From positions 186,001-250,000 of the forward strand of contig NZ_JAKREW010000003.1 of assembly GCF_022347545.1 (NCBI RefSeq): 64,000 nt of DNA. Reading direction: 5' to 3'. Positions 57,916-64,000 of this stretch are shown here, in pieces. A model generated the notes under the pieces. The model was not told the origin of the DNA. It did not search any database and saw nothing but the letters and a program-made list of their open reading frames with translations. Made by a program: the position numbers and the translations under genes. Positions within the stretch are counted from its first letter, which is position 1; every line of letters starts with the position of its first letter. This stretch comes from Terribium retamae. GTDB lineage: Bacteria; Pseudomonadota; Alphaproteobacteria; Rhizobiales; Rhizobiaceae.

Positions 57916-58845
57916 ATGTCTTTACTGTCTCGCCGCGCGTCGCTCGCCAGCCTCGGACTGGCTGTCGGCCTGTCGGCTCTGTCGCTTTCGCCGCTCGCCG
58001 CCCAGGAAACCCAGCCGGCCAAGCCTGCGGACGCTGCTGCAGCCCCGGCCCCCGCTCCGGTCGACCCGAATGCGGTTATCGCGACTGTGGACGGAAAGCC
58101 GATTACCGAAGCCGATCTGACACTTGCAGAAGGCGAGCTGTCACGCCAGTTCGCACAGCTCCCACCGGAGCAGCGCCGGGCTGCGGCCTTGTCGGCTGCA
58201 ATCGAAATCAAGGTCCTCGCAGCGAAGGCGGTCGCTGATGGGCTCGACAAGGATCCCGAGTTCCAGCGCCGTTCCGCTTTCCTGCAGCAGCGCGCGCTGC
58301 ATGGCGAACTGGTCGAGAAGGAAGTCGTCGGCAAGATCACCGAGGAAGAAATCCGTGCCCGCTACGACAAGGAAATCGCCGCGCAGCCGCCGGTGAACGA
58401 GGTGCATGCCCGTCACATTCTCGTGAAAACGAAGGAAGAGGCGGACGCCATCGTCAAGAAACTGGATGCCGGCGAAGATTTCCAGAAGCTCGCCAACGAA
58501 AACACCAGCGATCCCAGCGGCAAGACCAACGGTGGCGACCTCGGCTTCTTCGGACCTGGGCAGATGGTGCCTGAGTTCGAAAAGGCGGCGATGGCGCTGG
58601 AAGTCGGAAAATACACCAAGGATCCGGTGCAGACGCAATTCGGCTGGCATATCATCAAGGTAGAGGACAAGCGCCAGCAGCAACCGCCTGCCTTCGATCA
58701 GGTCAAGGAACAGGCTAAGTCGGCGGTTGTCCGCGACAAATACTTCGCTGCCGTCAAGGAAGCACGCAAGGCCGCCAAGGTCGAGATTCCGGACGAGACG
58801 TTGCGCAAGGCCGTCGAGGCGGCCGAGGGCGGCGCCGCCAAGTAA
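57916..58845 (+). CDS. Periplasmic parvulin-type peptidyl-prolyl isomerase
   Basis: This 309-aa secreted isomerase has a signal peptide (residues about 1-29, cleavage near LAAQ), an Ala/Pro-rich linker, a SurA-N-like segment (VDGKPITEADLTLAEGELSRQF), and a parvulin domain at about 160-255 with EVHARHILVKTKEEADAIVKKLDAGEDFQKLANENTSD and GGDLGFFGPGQMVPEFEKAAMALEVG. It folds exported proteins. ATG 57916 is preceded by GGAGCTC. A strong terminator follows. Confidence 0.92.
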   Translation: MSLLSRRASLASLGLAVGLSALSLSPLAAQETQPAKPADAAAAPAPAPVDPNAVIATVDGKPITEADLTLAEGELSRQFAQLPPEQRRAAALSAAIEIKVLAAKAVADGLDKDPEFQRRSAFLQQRALHGELVEKEVVGKITEEEIRARYDKEIAAQPPVNEVHARHILVKTKEEADAIVKKLDAGEDFQKLANENTSDPSGKTNGGDLGFFGPGQMVPEFEKAAMALEVGKYTKDPVQTQFGWHIIKVEDKRQQQPPAFDQVKEQAKSAVVRDKYFAAVKEARKAAKVEIPDETLRKAVEAAEGGAAK

Positions 58846-58874
58846 GCTGCTTCGCTCAGAGAAGTCACCGAAAG

Positions 58875-58902
58875 AGCGGCGCCTACACAGCGCCGCTTTT
58901 TT
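58875..58902 (+). terminator. Rho-independent terminator after parvulin gene
   Basis: AGCGGCGC (58875-58882) pairs with GCGCCGCT (58890-58897) around CTACACA and is followed by a run of T to 58902. This is a classic intrinsic terminator 30 bp after the stop. Confidence 0.9.
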
Positions 58903-58955
58903 GTATCATCGAACAGCCAGGTCGCCGCGGTTTGAAGCCGAAGGCGCAGGAAATT

Positions 58956-59549
58956 CTAGGCCTTTATTCCCCGAACGATGGCGCGGATGGCGGTGCGCAG
59001 CTTGTCCGCGTCTTCGTCCAGCCGCCCAGTCAGAAGATGGACCCAGGCATAGGACGAGACCAGATCAGCCACCTGGCTCGGATCGACATCATCGGCCACT
59101 TCGCCCCGTGTCTTGGCGCGTTCGACCAGCTTGCCCGTATGGGCCCGGCGGCCATGTGCGTAATCCGCGAGCGCTTCGGCCGCTGTCTCGTCGAACTGGG
59201 CCTCGGCGACCAGCGAGCGGAAGATGGTGCCGGCCGGTGTGTTGCGCCATTGGTCAAACAGGCTCTGAGCGAACAGGAAGAGATCCTTTTCGATATCGCC
59301 AGTGTCGGCATAAACGATGTCGCGTTTCTGGCGCTGGTAGACTTCGATGAGGAGCGCGGCCTTGCTCGGCCACCACCGATAGATGGTTGGTTTGCCGGCG
59401 CGGGCGCGCCGCGCCACAGCTTCGATGGAAAAGCCTGAGTAACCTTGCTCCTGGAGGACGGCTTCGGCCGCAGCCAGGATGGCCTCGGCGCTGGCGGGAT
59501 TGCGCCGGGCGCCGATCGAGCGGCGGGCCTTTCCTTCACTTGCGGTCAA
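58956..59549 (-). CDS. TetR/AcrR-family repressor
   Basis: The product is about 197 aa. The TTG at 59549 gives [18 protein letters not shown] and has an AGGAG site at suitable spacing; GTG 59582 is the alternative. The HTH is [57 protein letters not shown], with YRWW as usual. The ligand domain includes [21 protein letters not shown]. It is divergent from the small membrane protein gene, with two operator-like palindromes between. It should repress that gene and itself. Confidence 0.9.
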   Translation of the reverse strand: MTASEGKARRSIGARRNPASAEAILAAAEAVLQEQGYSGFSIEAVARRARAGKPTIYRWWPSKAALLIEVYQRQKRDIVYADTGDIEKDLFLFAQSLFDQWRNTPAGTIFRSLVAEAQFDETAAEALADYAHGRRAHTGKLVERAKTRGEVADDVDPSQVADLVSSYAWVHLLTGRLDEDADKLRTAIRAIVRGIKA

Positions 59550-59595
59550 TGCACTGACGCTCCTCGAAACTTTGCCGAGCACCTTACACCGACTC

Positions 59596-59646
59596 TTGAC
59601 GAAACGAAACGATCCGTTCTATATATGCAACGAAACGTATCGTTCC
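59596..59646 (+). promoter_or_regulatory. Promoter with two TetR-type operators
   Basis: TTGACG (59596-59601) and TATATA (59620-59625), spaced 18 bp, form a good promoter for the gene at 59648. Operator 1 is GAAACG-AT-CCGTTC (59606-59619) within the spacer; operator 2 is GAAACG-TAT-CGTTCC (59632-59646) over the transcription start. The two share the GAAACG...CGTTC half-sites, with centres about 26 bp apart, suggesting cooperative TetR binding. Confidence 0.75.
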
Positions 59647-59647
59647 A

Positions 59648-59917
59648 ATGGAGAGAGCCATGCCTGCTGTTGCAAGCGCTTCGTCCGTGTCCACCCCATC
59701 CCGATTTTCCCGGCCACGCTTTGCACTGCTGGTGCTGGCGGGCGTTTATCCGCTCATCACGACCATTCTTTATGCACTGGCGCCGCTGACAGAAGGATGG
59801 TCGATCTGGCAGCGCACGCTGCTGATCGCGCCGGTCATGGTGGTGGCGATGATCTGGGGCGTGATCCCTACTGTGCAGTGGGCGTTCCGGGGTTTCATCA
59901 ACCCGCAGGCACGCTGA
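59648..59917 (+). CDS. Small two-helix membrane protein under TetR control
   Basis: This 89-aa product has two hydrophobic segments ([25 protein letters not shown] and [23 protein letters not shown]) and a short hydrophilic leader. ATG 59648 follows the second operator closely, with ATGGAGAGAGCC at the start; the ATG at 59660 (MPAVAS) is an alternative. It is the only gene between the TetR and argJ, so it is the likely regulatory target. No family recognised. Confidence 0.7.
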   Translation: MERAMPAVASASSVSTPSRFSRPRFALLVLAGVYPLITTILYALAPLTEGWSIWQRTLLIAPVMVVAMIWGVIPTVQWAFRGFINPQAR

Positions 59918-60015
59918 CGGCGGACGGGTGGGGCGTCAGAAAACGCCTTGCGAAGCCTCGCGCTATCGGGCAAACGGTGCATGCCTTACCGTTTTCCGGA
60001 CTGCAGAGGTCTTTC

Positions 60016-61257
60016 ATGTCCGCTACGATTTCCCCGCTCGCCCCGAAGAAATATCCCAAAATGCCGGCGATCGAAGGGGTGCGCATAGCGACAGCCGAAG
60101 CAGGTATCAAATACAAGAACCGCACCGATCTCCTGACCATGGTGTTCGACGCGGGAACAACAGTCGCCGGCGTCTTCACGCGCTCGAAATGCCCATCGGC
60201 TCCGGTCGACTTGTGCCGGCAGAACCTCGGCCAGGGAAAGGCCCGCGTGCTGGTTGTGAATTCCGGAAATGCCAATGCCTTCACCGGCAAGAGGGGTCGC
60301 GAGACGACATCGATGACTGCCGCCGCCGCCGCCAAGGCGGTAGGCTGCAGTGTGGAGGAAGTGTTCCTGGCTTCGACCGGAGTGATCGGTGAACCGCTCG
60401 ATCCCGGCAAATACAGCCATCTGCTGGCCGGCATGGCCAAGGACGCGCGCCCGGACCAATGGAGCGAAGCCGCCAAGGCGATCATGACCACAGATACCTT
60501 TCCGAAGGTGATCACGGCTACGGTCAAGCTGGGCGACGTCGATGTGACCCTGAATGGCATCGCCAAGGGGGCCGGCATGATCGCGCCGGATATGGCGACG
60601 ATGCTGTCCTTCGTCGCCACTGACGCTCCCATCGCTGCGCCGGTATTGCAGGATTTGCTGTCCAAGGGCACAGCCAAGACCTTCAATGCGGTGACGGTGG
60701 ATAGTGATACCTCTACCAGCGATACGCTTTTGCTGTTTGCCACCGGCGCCGCGGCCAAGCGTGGTGCCCCCGAGATTACCGACCCCAAGGATGCGCGTCT
60801 CGGTGCTTTCCGACGTGCTTTCAACAAGATGTTGAAGACGCTCGCCATTCAGGTCGTGCGCGATGGCGAAGGCGCCCGTAAGCAGATCGAGGTCACGGTG
60901 ACCGGTGCGAAGTCGGCGCGTTCGGCCAAGCGCATCGCGCTGTCGATCGCCAATTCACCGCTGGTCAAGACCGCCGTAGCCGGCGAAGACGCAAATTGGG
61001 GTCGCGTCGTCATGGCCGTGGGCAAGGCTGGCGAACCGGCGGATCGAGACCGGTTGGCGATCTGGTTTGGCGACAATCGTCTGGCTGTCGACGGGGAGCG
61101 CGATGCAGGCTACTCGGAAGAAGCGACTTCGGCCTACATGAAGCGTGACAGCATAGTCATCCGGGCCGACATTGGCATCGGCCGAGGCAAGGCTACCGTG
61201 TGGACCTGCGACCTCACCAAGGAATATGTCGCCATTAATGGCGATTACCGGAGCTGA
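60016..61257 (+). CDS. argJ: Bifunctional ornithine acetyltransferase/N-acetylglutamate synthase
   Basis: This 413-aa enzyme transfers acetyl from N-acetylornithine to glutamate, and can also use acetyl-CoA. The proenzyme cleaves itself at the ATML site in [16 protein letters not shown], with Thr as nucleophile; the conserved [11 protein letters not shown] and [17 protein letters not shown] regions are intact. ATG 60016 is used; the open frame runs upstream through the previous gene but has no start there. It is the first gene of argJ-GNAT-mutT. Confidence 0.95.
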   Translation: MSATISPLAPKKYPKMPAIEGVRIATAEAGIKYKNRTDLLTMVFDAGTTVAGVFTRSKCPSAPVDLCRQNLGQGKARVLVVNSGNANAFTGKRGRETTSMTAAAAAKAVGCSVEEVFLASTGVIGEPLDPGKYSHLLAGMAKDARPDQWSEAAKAIMTTDTFPKVITATVKLGDVDVTLNGIAKGAGMIAPDMATMLSFVATDAPIAAPVLQDLLSKGTAKTFNAVTVDSDTSTSDTLLLFATGAAAKRGAPEITDPKDARLGAFRRAFNKMLKTLAIQVVRDGEGARKQIEVTVTGAKSARSAKRIALSIANSPLVKTAVAGEDANWGRVVMAVGKAGEPADRDRLAIWFGDNRLAVDGERDAGYSEEATSAYMKRDSIVIRADIGIGRGKATVWTCDLTKEYVAINGDYRS

Positions 61258-62035
61258 TTTGTTGAACCCGCAACATCCTGCCACCGTGCTGGCCAAGGTG
61301 CGCCGCTACGAGGCTGCGGGCTTTCGCGCCTGGCCGGCGGCGGCGGTGCACTATGACGGCACCTGGGTGGTGCGGTTGACGGCAGGCCACCCTGCCAAGC
61401 GGCTGAATTCGATCAACCCTCTCGATCCGGGCGATGTCCACCAGCTTGCCGAGCGCATCGCGCGAGCCGGCCGTCGTTTCGAAGCCTATGGACGGCCGTT
61501 GACCTTCCGCATTTCGCCTCTGGCTGGTGCGGCGCTTTCCCGCCACCTCGATGCAGAGGGCTGGTCGCGCTTCGGCGAGTCGCTGGTCATGCGCGTGCCG
61601 CTTGCAAAGGCGCCGGTCGACGATGTCCTCGATCAGATTCCGCTCAAAGATATCAGCCGCTTCGTTTCCGCGACGTTGAAAGTGCATGGTGCCGATGCTT
61701 CGTTGCGGCCCGGCTTGTCGGAGATCATCGGTGCGATCCAGCCGGAAGCTGGCTTATTCGCGCTCGAGCGGGGCGACGAGCCAATGGCAACGCTGATTTG
61801 TGTCCATGACGGCGATCTCGCCGGCCTGTTCGAAATTGCCACGGACAAGACGGTACGCCGACAGGGCTACGGCCGACAACTGGTGTTGTCGGCCTTGAAA
61901 TGGGCGCGGCTGCGCGGCGCCCGCGAAGCCTGGCTGCAGGTCGAGGCAGACAACGCGCCGGCATTGGCGCTCTATCATGGCCTCGGTTTCGAGGAGGTCT
62001 ATCGTTACCATTACCGGCAACCGGCCTCCCTATGA
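61238..62035 (+). CDS. GNAT N-acetyltransferase
   Basis: The 265-aa product overlaps argJ by 20 bp at ATG 61238; a TTG at 61262 with GGAG upstream is an alternative. The C-terminal GNAT core (about residues 170-255) has [72 protein letters not shown], with the RRQGYG acetyl-CoA loop. The N-terminal half ([44 protein letters not shown]) is conserved in this family and could bind substrate. It lies between argJ and mutT and overlaps both. Confidence 0.88.
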   Translation: MAITGADLLNPQHPATVLAKVRRYEAAGFRAWPAAAVHYDGTWVVRLTAGHPAKRLNSINPLDPGDVHQLAERIARAGRRFEAYGRPLTFRISPLAGAALSRHLDAEGWSRFGESLVMRVPLAKAPVDDVLDQIPLKDISRFVSATLKVHGADASLRPGLSEIIGAIQPEAGLFALERGDEPMATLICVHDGDLAGLFEIATDKTVRRQGYGRQLVLSALKWARLRGAREAWLQVEADNAPALALYHGLGFEEVYRYHYRQPASL

Positions 62036-62454
62036 CCTCTGAACCGCCAAAGCCGAAGCGGCTGCTTCTGGTCGTCGCCTGCGCTCTGGTCGATGCTGAC
62101 GGGCGCGTGCTGATTGCACAGCGGCCGGAAGGCAAACAACTTGCCGGCATGTGGGAGTTTCCGGGAGGCAAGGTGGAGCCGGGCGAGACGCCGGAAGATT
62201 GCCTCGTGCGCGAGCTGCGCGAGGAGCTCGGCATCGAGACCAAAACAGCCTGCCTCGCTCCGCTGACCTTCGCCAGTCACAGCTATGACGATTTCCATCT
62301 TTTGATGCCGCTTTATGTCTGTCGCCGGTTCTGGGGTACACCGGAGCCAAAAGAGGCGCAGGCGTTGAAATGGGTGCGGCCGAAGCAGATGCGCGATTAT
62401 CCGATGCCGCCGGCCGATGCCCCGCTTATCCCTTTCCTCATCGACCTGCTCTGA
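62032..62454 (+). CDS. mutT: 8-oxo-dGTP diphosphatase MutT
   Basis: This 140-aa Nudix hydrolase has the box GGKVEPGETPEDCLVRELREELGI (residues about 43-66), matching GX5EX7REUXEEXGU. AQRPEGKQLAGMWEFPGGK precedes it, as in MutT. It removes 8-oxo-dGTP from the nucleotide pool. ATG 62032 overlaps the stop of the GNAT gene by 4 bp (ATGA), so the three genes argJ-GNAT-mutT are coupled. The C-terminal half ends in PLIPFLIDLL. Confidence 0.93.
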   Translation: MTSEPPKPKRLLLVVACALVDADGRVLIAQRPEGKQLAGMWEFPGGKVEPGETPEDCLVRELREELGIETKTACLAPLTFASHSYDDFHLLMPLYVCRRFWGTPEPKEAQALKWVRPKQMRDYPMPPADAPLIPFLIDLL

Positions 62455-62541
62455 TCGCCACAATTAGCGTTAACAGAGGTTTAATCCACTCATGAAAGAG
62501 TGCTCCGGGTTGCGGCAACTGTGTCGTCTTGGGGCAAGGGC

Positions 62542-62853
62542 GTGAGCATTGACCGGGAATGGGCGGATATCCACCCTCGGCGTTCGATGGGCGCTGTCGG
62601 CATGGGCGTGCTGAGGGTTACGCTGCTCTTCGGTTCGGCAGCCATCGCGCTCTCCATTCTGAGCGCCTCCTATCTCGACAGTCATTTTTCGCAGCATTTC
62701 GCAAGCGCCGATCCGCAGTCCGGGCTCGATATGATGAGCACCGGGTCTATCGGGCGGACGTCCACCTACACGGTACGCCGCAGCGTCTTGCAGCCGAGCC
62801 CGGAGGCCGTGTGTATCATCCGCGAGAACGGTGCTCGCTCCGGTTCGTGTTGA
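62542..62853 (+). CDS. Small membrane/secreted protein, unknown
   Basis: The product is about 103 aa from GTG 62542; GTG 62500 also fits. A hydrophobic segment (VLRVTLLFGSAAIALSILSASYL, about residues 23-45) is followed by a hydrophilic C-terminus with a conserved-looking MMSTGSIGRTSTYTVRRSVLQPSPEAVCIIRENGARSGSC tail containing two cysteines. No family recognised. It lies between mutT and the Flp pilin, on the same strand, 88 bp after mutT. Confidence 0.6.
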   Translation: MSIDREWADIHPRRSMGAVGMGVLRVTLLFGSAAIALSILSASYLDSHFSQHFASADPQSGLDMMSTGSIGRTSTYTVRRSVLQPSPEAVCIIRENGARSGSC

Positions 62854-62946
62854 ATCGTCGTCACCGAATTCATGCGCCGTTAAGGCTGCCGCGTTAACCT
62901 TTGTAAATCAGTCGGCGTTAAGGTCCCCCCGAGAGGGAAGGCGAAC

Positions 62947-63126
62947 ATGTCATTGCTGCCAAGATTCCTGACGGACAAGACAGGCGCGACAGCCATTGAA
63001 TACAGCCTGCTTGGCACCTTGATTGCTGTCGCCATCATCGCCGGCGTCGGCGCGACCGGCGAAAGGCTGGATTGGCTGTGGAGCAATAACAACAGCGAAA
63101 TCGTCAAGGCGCTCAACAAGAACTAG
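62947..63126 (+). CDS. Flp/Fap-type pilin
   Basis: This 59-aa pilin is too short for most ORF cut-offs. It has a basic leader (SLLPRFLTDKTGATAIEYSLL) with the conserved G-x-T-A-x-E-Y processing region, a hydrophobic helix (LLGTLIAVAIIAGVGA) and a hydrophilic tail (WSNNNSEIVKALNKN). GAGAGGGAAGG precedes the ATG. Flp pilins form tad pili. No prepilin peptidase or tad genes are in this window, so this is a solitary copy here. Confidence 0.9.
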   Translation: MSLLPRFLTDKTGATAIEYSLLGTLIAVAIIAGVGATGERLDWLWSNNNSEIVKALNKN

Positions 63127-63160
63127 GACAACGGCCCGGATGACCTCCCAGGCGATGCGC

Positions 63161-64000
63161 TTATTGGTTGCCCGGGTCCTGCAGGATCTTTGCTAGCGAC
63201 ACAGTGGCTGATCCAGGTTTCAGCGGCTTTTGTTGCGACGCATCCGGCGCCCAGCCGGAAAGCCAGATGATCGAAAAACTCGCTTTTACGCGACCGTCGG
63301 CATCGGAAAAGCGCTCCGCATAGATTTCGGCGGTGCGCGCGAGCAACGCGCTGCTCATCGGGCGCCGGCTGCGGTCGATCAAGGCGTTGGTTTCGCCCAT
63401 CGCCTTGAGATCACTCATGAGGCTGAACGGCGTCCCATAGCGAACTGTGACGGTGTCGACGTCGGCGACGGGCAAAGCGAGACCGGCCCGCTGCAGCAGT
63501 GCACCGACATCACGTACATCGGCAAAGGGAATCACGCGCGGACTTGCTCCGCCGTGAAGTTCGGTTTCAGCCGCAAGCAGGCTTTCGCGCAGTTCTGCGA
63601 GTGTGCCTGCGCCGGTCATGGCGCCGAGGAAGAGGCCGTCCGGCTTCAGAGCACGGCGTATCTGGGCGAGCATGCCGGGAATGTCGTTCATCGACTGCAG
63701 GGCCAGAAGCGATACGACGAGATCGAGGCTGCCAGGTTCGAACGGAACAGTCTCGGATTCCGCAATCATGCCCGCCCCATCGGCCAGAAATGCAGGGTCA
63801 GCCTCGACGCGAAAGATCTCACCGACTTTGTTGCTGGAAGCGAGGATCTCGGCTGCATGCGTGGTCTGGCAGAACAGGGTCGCGGCACGGCTGAAGCGGC
63901 GCTCTACCGCTGCCAGCCGGTCGGCCAAATCATCGGCGACCCGTTGGGCCAGGAAATCTGCACCCTGGACCGATCGGGCAAGTGCGCGGCGTTTCCTCGC
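63161..64000 (-). CDS. SAM-dependent methyltransferase, BioC/NDUFAF5-like, N-terminus outside window
   Basis: This partial gene runs off the right edge. The first visible residues (ARKRRALARSVQGADFLAQRVADDLADRLAAVERRFSR) are the lead helix of the BioC/C20orf7 (NDUFAF5) family. PFEPGSLDLVVSLLALQSMNDIPGMLAQIRRALKPDGLFLGAMTGAGTLAELRESL is the methyltransferase post-I region. In alphaproteobacteria this protein is often annotated as BioC-like or complex I assembly factor. About 280 codons are visible; a few dozen are missing. Confidence 0.88.
   Translation of the reverse strand, partial: ARKRRALARSVQGADFLAQRVADDLADRLAAVERRFSRAATLFCQTTHAAEILASSNKVGEIFRVEADPAFLADGAGMIAESETVPFEPGSLDLVVSLLALQSMNDIPGMLAQIRRALKPDGLFLGAMTGAGTLAELRESLLAAETELHGGASPRVIPFADVRDVGALLQRAGLALPVADVDTVTVRYGTPFSLMSDLKAMGETNALIDRSRRPMSSALLARTAEIYAERFSDADGRVKASFSIIWLSGWAPDASQQKPLKPGSATVSLAKILQDPGNQ

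Noticed and set aside
59479-60015. 179-residue N-terminal extension of argJ
   Set aside because: The frame is open but covers the TetR operators and the 89-aa gene; ArgJ proteins start as the ATG at 60016 does.

Overview
The window is GC-rich alphaproteobacterial chromosome, most likely Hyphomicrobiales (Rhizobiales) and close to Mesorhizobium/Aminobacter-type Phyllobacteriaceae. The pointers are a PhyR-NepR-EcfG general stress locus, HWE/HisKA_2 histidine kinases, rhizobial-style pstSCAB-phoUB and ugpBAEC operons, a DUF1328 protein, a twin-transmembrane HIG1-type protein and a RIME-like intergenic palindrome. Genus assignment is inference. I see no insertion sequence, prophage, CRISPR array or rRNA; the region reads as core chromosome.

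Layout. 1-1.8 kb: start of an RluA-family pseudouridine synthase, small proteins and tRNA-Glu(CTC). 1.9-8 kb: a TIM-barrel isomerase-like gene divergent from a small secreted protein and the glycerol-3-phosphate transporter ugpBAEC, with Pho-box-like repeats between them. 8-9.5 kb: small membrane and lipoproteins. 9.6-19.6 kb: a large soluble hybrid histidine kinase, then a Pho box and pstSCAB-phoU-phoB, closed by a RIME-like double palindrome. 19.6-24.5 kb: ROK repressor divergent from the xylose-type transporter xylFHG, with paired operators over the promoter. 24.6-31 kb: sensory and stress region, with a CHASE-HWE kinase, a PAS-HWE kinase, DUF1328, phyR, nepR-ecfG and two envelope proteins. 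Four sites match the EcfG promoter (GGAAC-N16/17-NGTT). 31-36.8 kb: ring-cleaving dioxygenase/hydrolase pair, GNAT, a second ECF sigma factor with its NrsF anti-sigma, and a MASE1-PAS-PAS-GGDEF cyclase. 36.9-47.6 kb: metabolic and housekeeping genes (hydroxyacyl-CoA dehydrogenase, etfBA, rhomboid, PduO, SDR, BrkB, DMT exporter, gluQ, AlkA, HNH, DsbB, YqaA). 47.8-54.9 kb: tRNA-Leu(CAA), a polysaccharide flippase coupled to a CelD-like acyltransferase, then an unrecognised cluster of three tandem, equal-length, membrane-anchored proteins facing a polytopic membrane protein. 54.9-64 kb: secA, a parvulin, a TetR-regulated small membrane protein, argJ-GNAT-mutT, a lone Flp pilin and a BioC-like methyltransferase cut by the window end.

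How it fits together. Phosphate starvation ties much of the first 20 kb together: PhoB, encoded here, should act at the Pho boxes before pstS, before the secreted gene at 3.0 kb, and possibly before the divergent isomerase gene and ugpB. General stress ties 28-31 kb together: PhyR sequesters NepR and frees EcfG, which should feed back on phyR and nepR-ecfG and also drive the DUF1328 and DUF883 genes. The best candidate for something undescribed is the cluster at 51.3-54.3 kb. Its three small proteins (192, 192 and 191 aa) share the same architecture and short motifs, so they look like a triplicated periplasmic domain partnered with one membrane protein.
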